64,000 nt of DNA from Candidatus Nanopelagicaceae bacterium. GTDB taxonomy: Bacteria > Actinomycetota > Actinomycetes > Nanopelagicales > Nanopelagicaceae. The translations under genes were made by a program, and so were the position numbers. Below the pieces are notes generated by a model that was given only the letters and a program-made list of their open reading frames with translations, had not been told where the DNA came from and searched no databases. The stretch spans positions 20,833 to 84,832 of the forward strand of contig CANGLK010000002.1 of assembly GCA_947454735.1 (NCBI GenBank), read 5' to 3'. Positions 41,078 to 50,397 of the stretch are shown here, in pieces; the first letter of the stretch is position 1; every line of letters begins with the position of its first letter.

Positions 41078-41120
41078 GTAATCGCCCGCCTATCCTCCTA
41101 GGTGGGCGTTACTCTTTCTC
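41078..41120 (+). terminator. Strong terminator-like hairpin between small ORF and nhaA-like gene
   Basis: gtaa-t-cgcccgcct / aggtgggcg-ttac stem followed by tctttct. Confidence 0.75.
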
Positions 41121-41121
41121 C

Positions 41122-41916
41122 GTGCTTAACCACTTCTTGACCTTTGCAATATTTCTCATCATCGGAATAGAAATCCGTGATGGCTTAGCTCATGCAAAGG
41201 CAGCGATTCTTCCTTCGCTTGCGGCGCTAGGTGGAATGGTATTTCCAGCGCTGATCTTCCTCTTGATTGCTCAAGAGAAGAGCGCATGGGCTGTCGTCAT
41301 GCCGACAGATGTTGCACTAGCAATTGGAGCTCTTAGCCTTCTTGGCTCACGAGTTAATCCTGCGGTCAAGCTCTTTCTTATGACTCTCGCTGTGGCCGAT
41401 GATCTCTTCTCATTGATTGCCATTGGAATCTTCTATCGAAGCGATCTAGATATTTCTAGTGCGTTCTACACAATTGGAGCGGCGCTGATTGGCTCACTGC
41501 TCCCCTATAGAACTACCATTCTAAAATACCTTGCACCATTGATGACCTTTGCAATTATTCCTATCTATATCTGGATCAATCTATTTTCAGTTATTGATCT
41601 CTCTACCTTTGGGAGCAAGACTTCACTTGCAATTGTTCTTGCTCGAGTAATCGGAAAAGTTCTAGGTATCACCCTGGTCACAGCTCTTCTTGTGCGTGTA
41701 ACTCAATTGCGACTACCTGCTCAGCTCGATATAAAAGAGGTAGCAGGAATTGGGCTACTTTCAGGAATGGGTATGACAGTTTCGTTGGTCATTGCAGATA
41801 TCACTGTTACTGACCCAACTATCCACTCAGAGATTCGCTCAGGGCTATTTCTAGCAGCCCTGATTTCGGCTCTTCTTGGAGTTCTTTGGCTTAGGCGCTT
41901 TCCTGCCTCTTTATAG
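41122..41916 (+). CDS. NhaA-type Na+/H+ antiporter, N-terminally short (GTG start)
   Basis: AALGGMVFPALIF, MPTDVALAIGALSLLGSRV, LAVADDLFSLI, IGKVLGI; only about 10 residues before the conserved GIEIRDGL. Confidence 0.82.
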   Translation: MLNHFLTFAIFLIIGIEIRDGLAHAKAAILPSLAALGGMVFPALIFLLIAQEKSAWAVVMPTDVALAIGALSLLGSRVNPAVKLFLMTLAVADDLFSLIAIGIFYRSDLDISSAFYTIGAALIGSLLPYRTTILKYLAPLMTFAIIPIYIWINLFSVIDLSTFGSKTSLAIVLARVIGKVLGITLVTALLVRVTQLRLPAQLDIKEVAGIGLLSGMGMTVSLVIADITVTDPTIHSEIRSGLFLAALISALLGVLWLRRFPASL

Positions 41917-43303
41917 CTTGTTGTGAAAGAAGAAGGTAGCCAAAGAAGCCAATGAGAAGTGCAAATGCAACTCCGAGATTCGCGCCCGCCCACTGACCTT
42001 CCTTTCCGCCGAAGACTCCTAAGAAATATCCCTGCCATGACAACCATGATGCAAATGGATTGGTAACAAATCCCCAACCAACAATGGAGCCGATAGCCAT
42101 CAGTGAGAGCGAACGAAGATTCCAAGCCCCATAGCGACCGGATTCATTGAAGAGATCGTTCTCGCTATATGACTGCTTTCGCATAAGGACATCTGCAACG
42201 AATATTGCAGACCAAGCAGCGATAGGAACTCCGAGGGTAATCAGGAATCCTTGGAATGGGAAGAAGAAGTCATCTGCTATCCAGACCAGATAAATAGTTC
42301 CTGCAACCATTATCGCTGAGTCAATTGATGCTGCTACATAACGCTTGACCGGCAACCCGATGGAGATCAATGTGAGTCCTGAAGAGTAGAGATCGAGGAT
42401 TGCTCCCCCAACGAGTCCTAGGATTGCAACGAGTGCAAATGGAATTAAGAACCATGTAGGAAGCAAGGTGGTCAGAGCTCCGATTGGATCATTTGCGATG
42501 GCACCAAAGAGTTCTTCGCTGCTACCTGCAAGAGCTGCACCGTAGATAACCATTGCAATGGGAACGATAGATGCGCCGAAGACCGTCCACCCCACTACCG
42601 CCCTACTTGATGCACTTCGAGGAAGGTAACGTGAGTAATCAGCTGCTGAATTAACCCAGCCGAGTCCAATGCCGGTCGCGCCAAAGATGAGTGCGCCGAT
42701 AAATCCTGCTGCACTTCCATGAGGGATAGAAGTAACGGCAGACCAATTCACTTCATCGATGGTGAGAAGAAAGTAGAGAATGGTCGCTGCAACCGTGACA
42801 AGAGTGAGCCACTTCTGAAGTTTCATGATGATCGAATGGCCAAGAACTCCACCGAAAACTGTAAGTGCGATTGCAATAAGGAAGCCGATGGCCATCGAGA
42901 GATTGCGATCGAGGTGACCCACACGTACAAAGACAGTGCCTGTTGCAAGAGTTGCTAATGAGACAAGAACGGTCTCCCAACCAACAAAGATGAGGTAGGA
43001 CAAGAAGCCAGGGATCAGGTTTCCCTTCACTCCAAATGAAGCGCGAGAGAGCACCATCGTTGGTGCATTCGACTTCTTACCTGCCAGGGAGCTAACGCCC
43101 ACCAAGAGAAAAGAGAGGACGGTTCCAAGGACCGCCGCAATCGTTGCCTGCAGGAATGAGATCCCAAAGCCAAGGAAGAAGGCTCCATATGAGAGGGCGA
43201 GGAGCGAGACATTTGCTCCACACCAAGGCCAGAAGAGGCTGGCTGGTGACCCACCACGCTCAGATTCATCGATGATATTTGTTCCATTGAGCTCTAATTG
43301 CAT
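41891..43303 (-). CDS. NCS1/purine-cytosine permease family transporter (start refined)
   Basis: Multiple TM helices, SFGVKGNLIPGFLSYLIFVGWETV, GLGWVNSAADYSRYLPR. Confidence 0.87.
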   Translation of the reverse strand: MQLELNGTNIIDESERGGSPASLFWPWCGANVSLLALSYGAFFLGFGISFLQATIAAVLGTVLSFLLVGVSSLAGKKSNAPTMVLSRASFGVKGNLIPGFLSYLIFVGWETVLVSLATLATGTVFVRVGHLDRNLSMAIGFLIAIALTVFGGVLGHSIIMKLQKWLTLVTVAATILYFLLTIDEVNWSAVTSIPHGSAAGFIGALIFGATGIGLGWVNSAADYSRYLPRSASSRAVVGWTVFGASIVPIAMVIYGAALAGSSEELFGAIANDPIGALTTLLPTWFLIPFALVAILGLVGGAILDLYSSGLTLISIGLPVKRYVAASIDSAIMVAGTIYLVWIADDFFFPFQGFLITLGVPIAAWSAIFVADVLMRKQSYSENDLFNESGRYGAWNLRSLSLMAIGSIVGWGFVTNPFASWLSWQGYFLGVFGGKEGQWAGANLGVAFALLIGFFGYLLLSQQAIKRQESA

Positions 43304-43354
43304 CTGCGCATCGTAGGCGATTTCAACTGAAAGGGTGCGATTGGTAAGGTTCTG

Positions 43355-43465
43355 CCCGGTCCCGAGTATCACGCAATGCACCGGCAGCATGATCGGCAAC
43401 CCTCCCAAAGCGGCGGGGTGCCCCCGAGTGAAGACCAGGCCATGACAAGTCGTCGTGGCAAGCGC
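43355..43465 (+). promoter_or_regulatory. SAM-IV-type riboswitch (SAM-I/SAM-IV superfamily)
   Basis: ggtc...cggcaaccctccc...gcggcggggtgcccccgagtgaagacc with P1 ggtc/gacc and 3' cgtcgtggcaagcg element, 16 nt before the substrate-binding protein ATG. Confidence 0.85.
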
Positions 43466-43480
43466 ATTTGAAAGGTAATC

Positions 43481-44305
43481 ATGTCTCTTAATAAGAAGAA
43501 GATCTCTGCGGCTGCAATCGCTGCCCTCATTGCCCTCACTCTCACATCATGTGGCTCAGATAAAGCTGCTGCATGTCCTCAGGTGAAGAAGAACGTTCTT
43601 ACGATCGCGACCGATGAACCAGTTTACGGCCCATGGTTTGATAACAATCAGCCTGAGAATGGCAAGGGTTACGAAGCAGCAGTTGCATATGCAGTCGCTG
43701 ATGAACTCGGTTACTCAAAAGATAAGGTCGAGTGGGTACGCGTTCCATTTAATAACGTTGTAGCTCCAGGATGCCGTAACTTTGACTTCGATATTAATGA
43801 ATTTTCAATCACACCTGAGCGCGCAAAGGTCATCGATTTCTCAACTGGTTACTACGATGTAACTCAAGCGGTCATCACTGTTGCAGGTTCAAAGATTGCA
43901 AATGCAAAGTCAATCGCAGACCTAAAGGGTGCAAAGCTCGGCGCACAGGTAGGAACAACTTCGTACGCAACCATTACTGATGTCATCAAGCCAACTCAAG
44001 ATGCTGCTGTCTTTGATACAAATGATGTTGCGAAGCAAGCACTTGCAAACGGTCAGATTGATGGACTCGTTGTTGATCTACCAACAGCTTTCTACATCAC
44101 AGCAGTTGACCTTAAGGATGGCAAAATTGTAGGCCAGTTCCCAGCTAAGGCTGGCGGCGAGCAGTTCGGCCTCGTTCTATCAAAGGGAAGCTGGCTTACA
44201 GCAGATATCTCAAAAGCCGTAGATAAGCTCCGCGGAAATGGAACTCTTGCAAAGATTGAAGATCAGTGGCTCGCTGCTGGCGCATCTGCACCAGTTCTCA
44301 AGTAA
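43481..44305 (+). CDS. Amino acid ABC transporter substrate-binding protein (SBP family 3)
   Basis: Lipobox LTSCGS; FDFDINEFSITPERAKVIDFSTGYYDVTQAV. Confidence 0.93.
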   Translation: MSLNKKKISAAAIAALIALTLTSCGSDKAAACPQVKKNVLTIATDEPVYGPWFDNNQPENGKGYEAAVAYAVADELGYSKDKVEWVRVPFNNVVAPGCRNFDFDINEFSITPERAKVIDFSTGYYDVTQAVITVAGSKIANAKSIADLKGAKLGAQVGTTSYATITDVIKPTQDAAVFDTNDVAKQALANGQIDGLVVDLPTAFYITAVDLKDGKIVGQFPAKAGGEQFGLVLSKGSWLTADISKAVDKLRGNGTLAKIEDQWLAAGASAPVLK

Positions 44306-44343
44306 CCGCATACATTAAGAAATAAGTAGAGACGAGAAGCTCG

Positions 44344-45192
44344 ATGACTTACACACCTTCTACGTTGCAACTGCAACGTGAAGATGCAAAGCGTCGGGCT
44401 TCTCGTCGTTCTACCGCGATAGCTCTTTTAAGCACGCTTATCTTTGGCGCACTTCTGACAGTAATCGTGGTTAACGCCCAGGGCTTTAACGCAGTACGTG
44501 AATCATTCTTTAATTGGCACTATGCGCAGAAAGCCTTTCCAAGAATCTTTGATGGCATCCTCCTTAATCTGCGCGTCCTATTTATCGCAGAGTTCTTTGT
44601 ACTTATCTTTGGTTTGGCTATTGCTGTTGCCCGCACCACTACATCTCCCGTGCTCTACCCATTGCGCCTGGTCGCAACTATTTACACCGACATTTTTAGA
44701 GGTATGCCTCTCTTGCTCGTTCTCTTCCTCGTTGGTCTTGGCATTCCCGGGCTGCGACTCTCGTATGTACCGAATTCAGCAGTCTTCTTGGGCACGGTTG
44801 CACTTGTTTTAACCTATTCTGCTTATGTAGCTGAAGTAATTCGCGCAGGTATTGAGGGCGTCAATCCGACACAACGACAGGCGGCACGTGCGCTCGGTCT
44901 ATCTCATAGTCAGACTCTGCAACATGTAGTACTTCCGCAGGCTTTTCGAAACGTTACTCCCCCGCTGTTAAATGATCTCGTCTCCCTTCAGAAGGACTCT
45001 GGTTTGATTTCAGTCCTGGGAGCAGTCGATGCAATTCGCGCCGCAGGTATCGAGACTGCGCAATCATTTAACTTCACACCATATGTTGTTGCCGGCGGAC
45101 TATTCGTACTCCTTACTATTCCACTTACTCGTTACACAGATTGGCTGATTCGCCGCCAAGACCGCGCTCAGAAAGCGCAAGGTGTCTTCTAA
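44344..45192 (+). CDS. Polar amino acid ABC transporter permease
   Basis: FRGMPLLLVLFLVGLG, AYVAEVIRAGIEGVNPTQRQAARALGLS EAA loop. Confidence 0.93.
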   Translation: MTYTPSTLQLQREDAKRRASRRSTAIALLSTLIFGALLTVIVVNAQGFNAVRESFFNWHYAQKAFPRIFDGILLNLRVLFIAEFFVLIFGLAIAVARTTTSPVLYPLRLVATIYTDIFRGMPLLLVLFLVGLGIPGLRLSYVPNSAVFLGTVALVLTYSAYVAEVIRAGIEGVNPTQRQAARALGLSHSQTLQHVVLPQAFRNVTPPLLNDLVSLQKDSGLISVLGAVDAIRAAGIETAQSFNFTPYVVAGGLFVLLTIPLTRYTDWLIRRQDRAQKAQGVF

Positions 45193-45938
45193 TGAGCACC
45201 CTTCTTGAACTTAGCGGCATACGCAAATCTTTTGGTGAGAATCTTGTTTTGAACGATATCTCCCTTCGCTTTCCTCAAGGTTCTGCAACAGTCATTATCG
45301 GAGCTAGCGGCTCTGGTAAGTCCACCCTCATGCGATGCATTAACCTGCTTGAAGAGTTGAGTGATGGTCAGATCCTGCTCGAAGGAAGCGATATCAGCGC
45401 TTACGGAATCAACCTAGACTCGGTCCGCGGAAAAATTGGTTCTGTATTCCAGGCTTTTAATCTCTTTCCCCATCTCACAGTTCTTGAAAACATCACGCTT
45501 GCACCACGATTGGTTCAAAAGAAGAGCAAGGATGATGCAACAGTTCATGCGCTCTCACTTCTTAAGCGATTTGGGCTCGAAGATAAGGCTGATGCCTATC
45601 CAAATCTCTTGAGTGGTGGTCAACAGCAGCGCGTGGCGATTCTTCGAGCAATTGCTACCGGACCAAAGGTGCTTCTACTCGATGAGGTAACGAGCGCCCT
45701 CGACCCAGTTCTGATCGCAGAAGTTCTAGCATTGATAGCAGAGCTGAAATCCGATGGCATCACGATGATTATTTCGACCCATGAGATGGGCTTTGCAAAG
45801 AAGATCGCCGACTCAGTTGTCTTTCTCTCAGGAGGTGTTGTCTGCGAAAGCGGAACGCCTCAGCAGATTTTTGATAACCCTCAGAGTCCAGAGCTACGTA
45901 ACTTCCTTGGCGCCCTCCATGATGCAGGCCGCCTCTAG
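45192..45938 (+). CDS. Amino acid ABC transporter ATPase (start refined)
   Basis: GASGSGKSTLMRCINLLE, LSGGQQQRVAILRA, LLLDEVTSALDP. Confidence 0.95.
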   Translation: MSTLLELSGIRKSFGENLVLNDISLRFPQGSATVIIGASGSGKSTLMRCINLLEELSDGQILLEGSDISAYGINLDSVRGKIGSVFQAFNLFPHLTVLENITLAPRLVQKKSKDDATVHALSLLKRFGLEDKADAYPNLLSGGQQQRVAILRAIATGPKVLLLDEVTSALDPVLIAEVLALIAELKSDGITMIISTHEMGFAKKIADSVVFLSGGVVCESGTPQQIFDNPQSPELRNFLGALHDAGRL

Positions 45939-45947
45939 CTCAACTCT

Positions 45948-46778
45948 TTAGTCGAGGAAGAAATCGAGTAAGAAGTCTGTTGTGCCGGGTACAACGGCAT
46001 ATTTATCGAGATCGGTGATTCCCTCACTCGCAAGGACTTCATCGTCAACGTAGAAATTGCCCGTTGATTCAGCAGCGGGGCGGTTGAGAATGACGTAGGC
46101 AGCGTCAGCGAGAATCTCTGGCGTACGGCAGGCAGCGGTATCAATTCCAGGGATCATTGCAAGAGCCGCAGTATCAATTGCTGTGCGTGGCCATAGTGCA
46201 TTGATGCCGATTCCATCACGCTTAAATTCTTCAGCCATACCGAGTACACACATCGACATTCCATACTTTGCCATTGTGTAGGCAACGTGATTCTTAAACC
46301 ACTTTGCTTTCATAGATAGCGGTGGGGCAAGGTTAAGAATCTGAGGGTTACGACCCTCTTTGCCAGATTCGCGCAGGTATGGAATTGCCGCTTGAGATGT
46401 AAGGAAGGTGCCACGAACGTTGACATCAAACATCAAATCAAATCGCTTCGCCGGAGTTACCTCGGTCTTGGTGAGATTGATGGCGCTTGCATTGTTGATC
46501 AGGATATCGATTCCACCGAACTCTTGAGCTGCCTGTCGAATAGCTGCTTCTATCTGCTCTTCATCGCGAATATCGCATTGAATTGGAAGTGCCGTTCCGC
46601 CAGCGGCGCGAATCTCCTCAGCGGCAGAGAAGATTGTTCCCGGAAGCTTCGGATTGGGATCAGCGGTTTTGGCAGCGATTGCAATTGAGGCGCCATCTCG
46701 AGCTGCACGTAGAGCAATTGCAAGTCCAATTCCTCGTGAACCACCGGTGATAAAGATCTTCTTACCTGCTAGTGACAT
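45948..46778 (-). CDS. SDR family oxidoreductase
   Basis: FITGGSRGIGLAIA, NNASAI, YTMAKYGMSM. Confidence 0.92.
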   Translation of the reverse strand: MSLAGKKIFITGGSRGIGLAIALRAARDGASIAIAAKTADPNPKLPGTIFSAAEEIRAAGGTALPIQCDIRDEEQIEAAIRQAAQEFGGIDILINNASAINLTKTEVTPAKRFDLMFDVNVRGTFLTSQAAIPYLRESGKEGRNPQILNLAPPLSMKAKWFKNHVAYTMAKYGMSMCVLGMAEEFKRDGIGINALWPRTAIDTAALAMIPGIDTAACRTPEILADAAYVILNRPAAESTGNFYVDDEVLASEGITDLDKYAVVPGTTDFLLDFFLD

Positions 46779-47522
46779 TTACTTGCCCTTCTTCGACATG
46801 AACTTCATTGCAGCATCTGCAAATTCTTCTGATTCAAGGGCCATGGCAAAGAGCTGAAATTCAGCTTTCATGACAGCTGCTACTGAATCGTGCTTGCTCG
46901 CCTTCATCAACGCCTTTGTATTGATAATTGCGGTAGGTGGTTGTTTCGCAATCTTCTGCGCAATTTTGATTGCTTCAGCATCTGAATCCAGAACAATTTC
47001 AGCCACGAGACCAATCTCTTCGGCAAAATCTGCAGAGAACGGTTCGCCAGTGAAGAAGACCTTTGCTGCACGCTGGTAACCAACGAGCGCTGGGAAGAGA
47101 AGCGATGATCCGGCCTCAGGCACCAGACCAAGTGAGGTGAATGGCATCGAGAACGCTGCATCTTCGGATGCAATCACTATGTCGCAGTGGAGAAGCATCG
47201 TCGTTCCAACTCCCACTGCATTTCCTTTGACGGAGGCGATGAGAGGTTTAGGGAAATTGAGAAGGGATTCAAGAAAGAGGGCAACGGTTGAATCCTCAGC
47301 TGTCGGAGGATTATTCATAAAGTCGAAGATGTCGTTTCCGGCGGTGAAGTGATCGCCCACGGATGAGAGAACAACTGCGCGGACTCCAAAGTCTCCACCT
47401 GCCTCGTTGAGAAGGCGCGCTAAATCGCCATACATCTCGCGAGTGAGCGCATTCATCTTCTCAGGGCGGTTAAATCGAATGATCTGGACTTGGTCGACCA
47501 ATTCCGAGGTGATTTGCGTCAT
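46779..47522 (-). CDS. Enoyl-CoA hydratase/isomerase family (start refined)
   Basis: RFNRPEKMNALTREM, HFTAGNDIFDF, PKPLIASVKGNAVGVGTTML. Confidence 0.9.
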   Translation of the reverse strand: MTQITSELVDQVQIIRFNRPEKMNALTREMYGDLARLLNEAGGDFGVRAVVLSSVGDHFTAGNDIFDFMNNPPTAEDSTVALFLESLLNFPKPLIASVKGNAVGVGTTMLLHCDIVIASEDAAFSMPFTSLGLVPEAGSSLLFPALVGYQRAAKVFFTGEPFSADFAEEIGLVAEIVLDSDAEAIKIAQKIAKQPPTAIINTKALMKASKHDSVAAVMKAEFQLFAMALESEEFADAAMKFMSKKGK

Positions 47523-47596
47523 TGGGCGAGTGTAAGTGGAGATTATCGCCTTGGGAAGGAGCACAATAGGGATATAGCGACGGAGAGGTCCTAACA

Positions 47597-47917
47597 ATGG
47601 CACGCGATATCACGATCACAACAAGAGAGCTGACTCCCTTTGAGCAATTAGTCCTAGGTCTACTCTGCGAAGGCAAGTCCAATGCAGCAATTGCTCGAGA
47701 GACCAATCACACCGAGAAAGTTGTCGAGAATACAATCTCTCGTTCAGCGAAGGCTTTCAATATCACTTCTGATGGAGATACAAATATTCGCGTTCTCCTC
47801 GCCCTCGCCTTCCGCACCCACTACGGAGACACTGCCTTTGATCGCCTTGGAGTTCCCTGCGCTCACTTTGAACTCAATGGCGAAGGTCAAGCGATGTGCA
47901 ATCGAGAGATTCACTAA
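47597..47917 (+). CDS. Standalone LuxR-type HTH protein with Cys/His C-terminal tail
   Basis: LTPFEQLVLGLLCEGKSNAAIARETNHTEKVVENTISRSAKAF; tail PCAHFELNGEGQAMCNREIH. Confidence 0.8.
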   Translation: MARDITITTRELTPFEQLVLGLLCEGKSNAAIARETNHTEKVVENTISRSAKAFNITSDGDTNIRVLLALAFRTHYGDTAFDRLGVPCAHFELNGEGQAMCNREIH

Positions 47918-48007
47918 CCAGATAGCTCTTCTATGCGGCAACTCACATTGCTGCAGGTGCTAGCACTCTCTCTTTCTCTCCCCCGCATCTTTCCGCGGGT
48001 ATTTAAT

Positions 48008-48040
48008 GTAAATAGCACTCAGGGACATGAGTGGATTTAC
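48008..48040 (+). promoter_or_regulatory. Imperfect inverted repeat in leader of 48064 gene
   Basis: gtaaat-ag-cactc agggacat gagtg-g-atttac. Confidence 0.5.
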
Positions 48041-48063
48041 GTAGAAGTAAATAGGAGAGAAAA

Positions 48064-48609
48064 ATGAAACGTAAAACTTTTGACAAGATTGTGACCTTTA
48101 TCGGAGCTGGTCTCACAGTCTTTCTTTTCGCAGTAGCGGCCCTTGTTAACTGGGGAGCATCCTTTGCCAGCGATTCTGTTACTTCACAGCTCAAGGCCCA
48201 AGAAATCACAATGCCTGCAACAACAGGTAACTCTGCTGAGGCTGCGGATGTCACCGCTTACTTCAAAGCACATGGCGGAAAGCTGATGACAACGGGTAAA
48301 GATGCAGAGATGTATGCCGATCACTTCATCGGATTCCATATGTCAAAGATGCCTACCTATAACGAGGCTACAGCAGCAGCACGTTCTGCAACTCCTGAAA
48401 ACAAGGCTGCAGCAGATGCAACTGTAGAAACAGTATTTAAGGGCAACATGCTTCGCGGAACACTTCTTACTGCATATGCATTCGGCACACTCGGAACACT
48501 TGCGGGCTATGGAGCGATTGCAGCACTTGCCGGCGCTCTCTTAATGCTTGTCTTAACTATCGCAGGCGTAATTCATCTTCGTCGCACTCCTATCGATGCG
48601 ATGATCTAA
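48064..48609 (+). CDS. Small two-TM actinobacterial membrane protein, unknown function
   Basis: TM helices at both ends, AEMYADHFIGFHM core, RBS ggagaga. Confidence 0.8.
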   Translation: MKRKTFDKIVTFIGAGLTVFLFAVAALVNWGASFASDSVTSQLKAQEITMPATTGNSAEAADVTAYFKAHGGKLMTTGKDAEMYADHFIGFHMSKMPTYNEATAAARSATPENKAAADATVETVFKGNMLRGTLLTAYAFGTLGTLAGYGAIAALAGALLMLVLTIAGVIHLRRTPIDAMI

Positions 48610-48656
48610 CATCCCCAACTCTCTCAAACTCTCCGTTGAGGGGTTGAGGGAAAGAG

Positions 48657-48696
48657 AAAACCCCCGCAACTGTGAAGTTACGGGGGTTTTCCTTTT
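48657..48696. terminator. Bidirectional terminator between 48064 gene and ino1
   Basis: aaaacccccg ... cgggggtttt perfect 10-bp stem. Confidence 0.93.
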
Positions 48697-48716
48697 ATCT
48701 AAGTGATTTTTACAGC

Positions 48717-49814
48717 TTAGCGCTCAAGCTTTCCTGAGATGAAGTCCTCAGTCTTGATGTGAGCCTGCTCATCAGAGTACTGAACTGGTGGAGTCTTCAT
48801 GAAGTATGAAGATGGTGAGAGCAACGCTCCACCAATCTTGCGATCAAGACCGATCTTTGCACAGCGAAGTGCATCGATAATTACGCCAGCTGAGTTTGGT
48901 GAATCCCATACTTCTAGCTTGTATTCAAGGTTCAATGGAACGTCGCCGAAAGCGCGACCTTCAAGGCGAACATATGCCCACTTGCGATCATCAAGCCATG
49001 GAATGTAGTCAGAAGGTCCGATGTGAACATTCTTTGCACCCATGTCGTGATCAAGCTGTGAAGTGACAGAGTTTGTCTTTGAAATCTTCTTTGACTCTAA
49101 GCGATCGCGCTCGAGCATGTTCTTGAAGTCCATGTTTCCACCAACATTGAGCTGGTAGGTGCGATCAAGGTGAACGCCGCGATCCTGGAACAACTTAGCC
49201 ATGATGCGGTGTGTGATTGTTGCGCCGACCTGTGACTTGATGTCATCTCCAACGATTGGAAGTCCTGCATCTTCAAACTTCTTCGCCCATACTGGATCAG
49301 AAGCGATAAAGACTGGAAGTGCGTTAACAAATGCACAACCTGCTGCAATTGCACACTCTGCATAGAACTTAGCAGCCTGCTCTGATCCCACTGGGAGGTA
49401 GCAGATAAGAACATCGACTTGCTCTTCCTTAAGTGCAGCAACGATATCTGCCTCAGGTGCTGTCGACTCTGTGATTGTCTCCTTGTAGTACTTGCCGAGA
49501 CCATCAAGTGTCTTACCACGCTGAACTTCAACGCCAGTCTTTGCTACATCTGAAAACTTGATTGTGTTGTTCTCTGATGCCCAAATAGCATCAGCAAGGT
49601 CAAGACCAACCTTCTTGGAATCAACATCAAATGCTGCAACGAACTTAACGTTGCTGATGTGATATCCGCCTACAACTGCGTGCATGAGGCCAGGAATCTC
49701 CTGATCAATTGCTGCATCCTTGTAGTAAGTAACACCCTGTACGAGTGAATTTGCGCAGTTTCCTACGCCGACGATGGCAACGCGAATGTCGCCAGCTCCT
49801 GTTGTGATCTTCAC
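48717..49814 (-). CDS. ino1: Inositol-3-phosphate synthase
   Basis: [55 protein letters not shown]. Confidence 0.95.
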   Translation of the reverse strand: MKITTGAGDIRVAIVGVGNCANSLVQGVTYYKDAAIDQEIPGLMHAVVGGYHISNVKFVAAFDVDSKKVGLDLADAIWASENNTIKFSDVAKTGVEVQRGKTLDGLGKYYKETITESTAPEADIVAALKEEQVDVLICYLPVGSEQAAKFYAECAIAAGCAFVNALPVFIASDPVWAKKFEDAGLPIVGDDIKSQVGATITHRIMAKLFQDRGVHLDRTYQLNVGGNMDFKNMLERDRLESKKISKTNSVTSQLDHDMGAKNVHIGPSDYIPWLDDRKWAYVRLEGRAFGDVPLNLEYKLEVWDSPNSAGVIIDALRCAKIGLDRKIGGALLSPSSYFMKTPPVQYSDEQAHIKTEDFISGKLER

Positions 49815-50347
49815 TTAGATTTCCTCTCGGTCGTAATCATTTCCTGCAGCCACGAGATTTCGCGATCTGCAGAGTCAAGCGAATGGCGGCGCCACTCTTG
49901 AAGGTACTTATCGATTCCAATTGGAGACTTCTCTACTTCATCGCGAAGGATTTCTGCCTTCTCCTGAAGTCGACGTAGCCGTCCCTCAAGTATCCGAACT
50001 CGGCTCTTTGTAGGTGTTGGGCTAAAGAATGCGAAACGAATTTCAAATCCTTCATCTTCCCAAGCATCTGCGCTGACGGATTCGGTGAGCGCCTCGAAAC
50101 GTGCCATTCCCTGTTCGGTGATGGCGTAGACAATTCTTGGACGCTTGCTTCCTCGATCGACAGCCTCTTCCTGGATTGAGCCAGCAAGGAGCATGCGACG
50201 AAGTTGCGGGTAGAGAACTGAGAATGAGATCGCCTTAAATGGGCCGAAGATGGTCACCATTCGCTTGCGGAGCTCATAACCGTGAAGTGGTCCCTGCGCC
50301 AAGAGCCCAAGGAGCGCAAACTCCAGGGATTCCACGCGTGAACGCAT
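49811..50347 (-). CDS. PadR family transcriptional regulator
   Basis: [23 protein letters not shown]...[18 protein letters not shown]; 4-bp overlap with ino1. Confidence 0.93.
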   Translation of the reverse strand: MRSRVESLEFALLGLLAQGPLHGYELRKRMVTIFGPFKAISFSVLYPQLRRMLLAGSIQEEAVDRGSKRPRIVYAITEQGMARFEALTESVSADAWEDEGFEIRFAFFSPTPTKSRVRILEGRLRRLQEKAEILRDEVEKSPIGIDKYLQEWRRHSLDSADREISWLQEMITTERKSK

Positions 50348-50378
50348 TGCAGGCTCATTTCTCGATCTATAGCGTTTA

Positions 50379-50397
50379 ATATATCGATTCGATATAT
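50379..50397. promoter_or_regulatory. Palindromic operator candidate for the PadR protein
   Basis: atatatcg att cgatatat, 8-bp perfect arms, 32 bp upstream of the padR start. Confidence 0.6.

Noticed and set aside
47957-48033. CIRCE/HrcA operator
   Set aside because: Core tagcactc...gagtg is similar, but the spacer is 8 nt, the right arm is not GTGCTAA-like, and no chaperone gene follows
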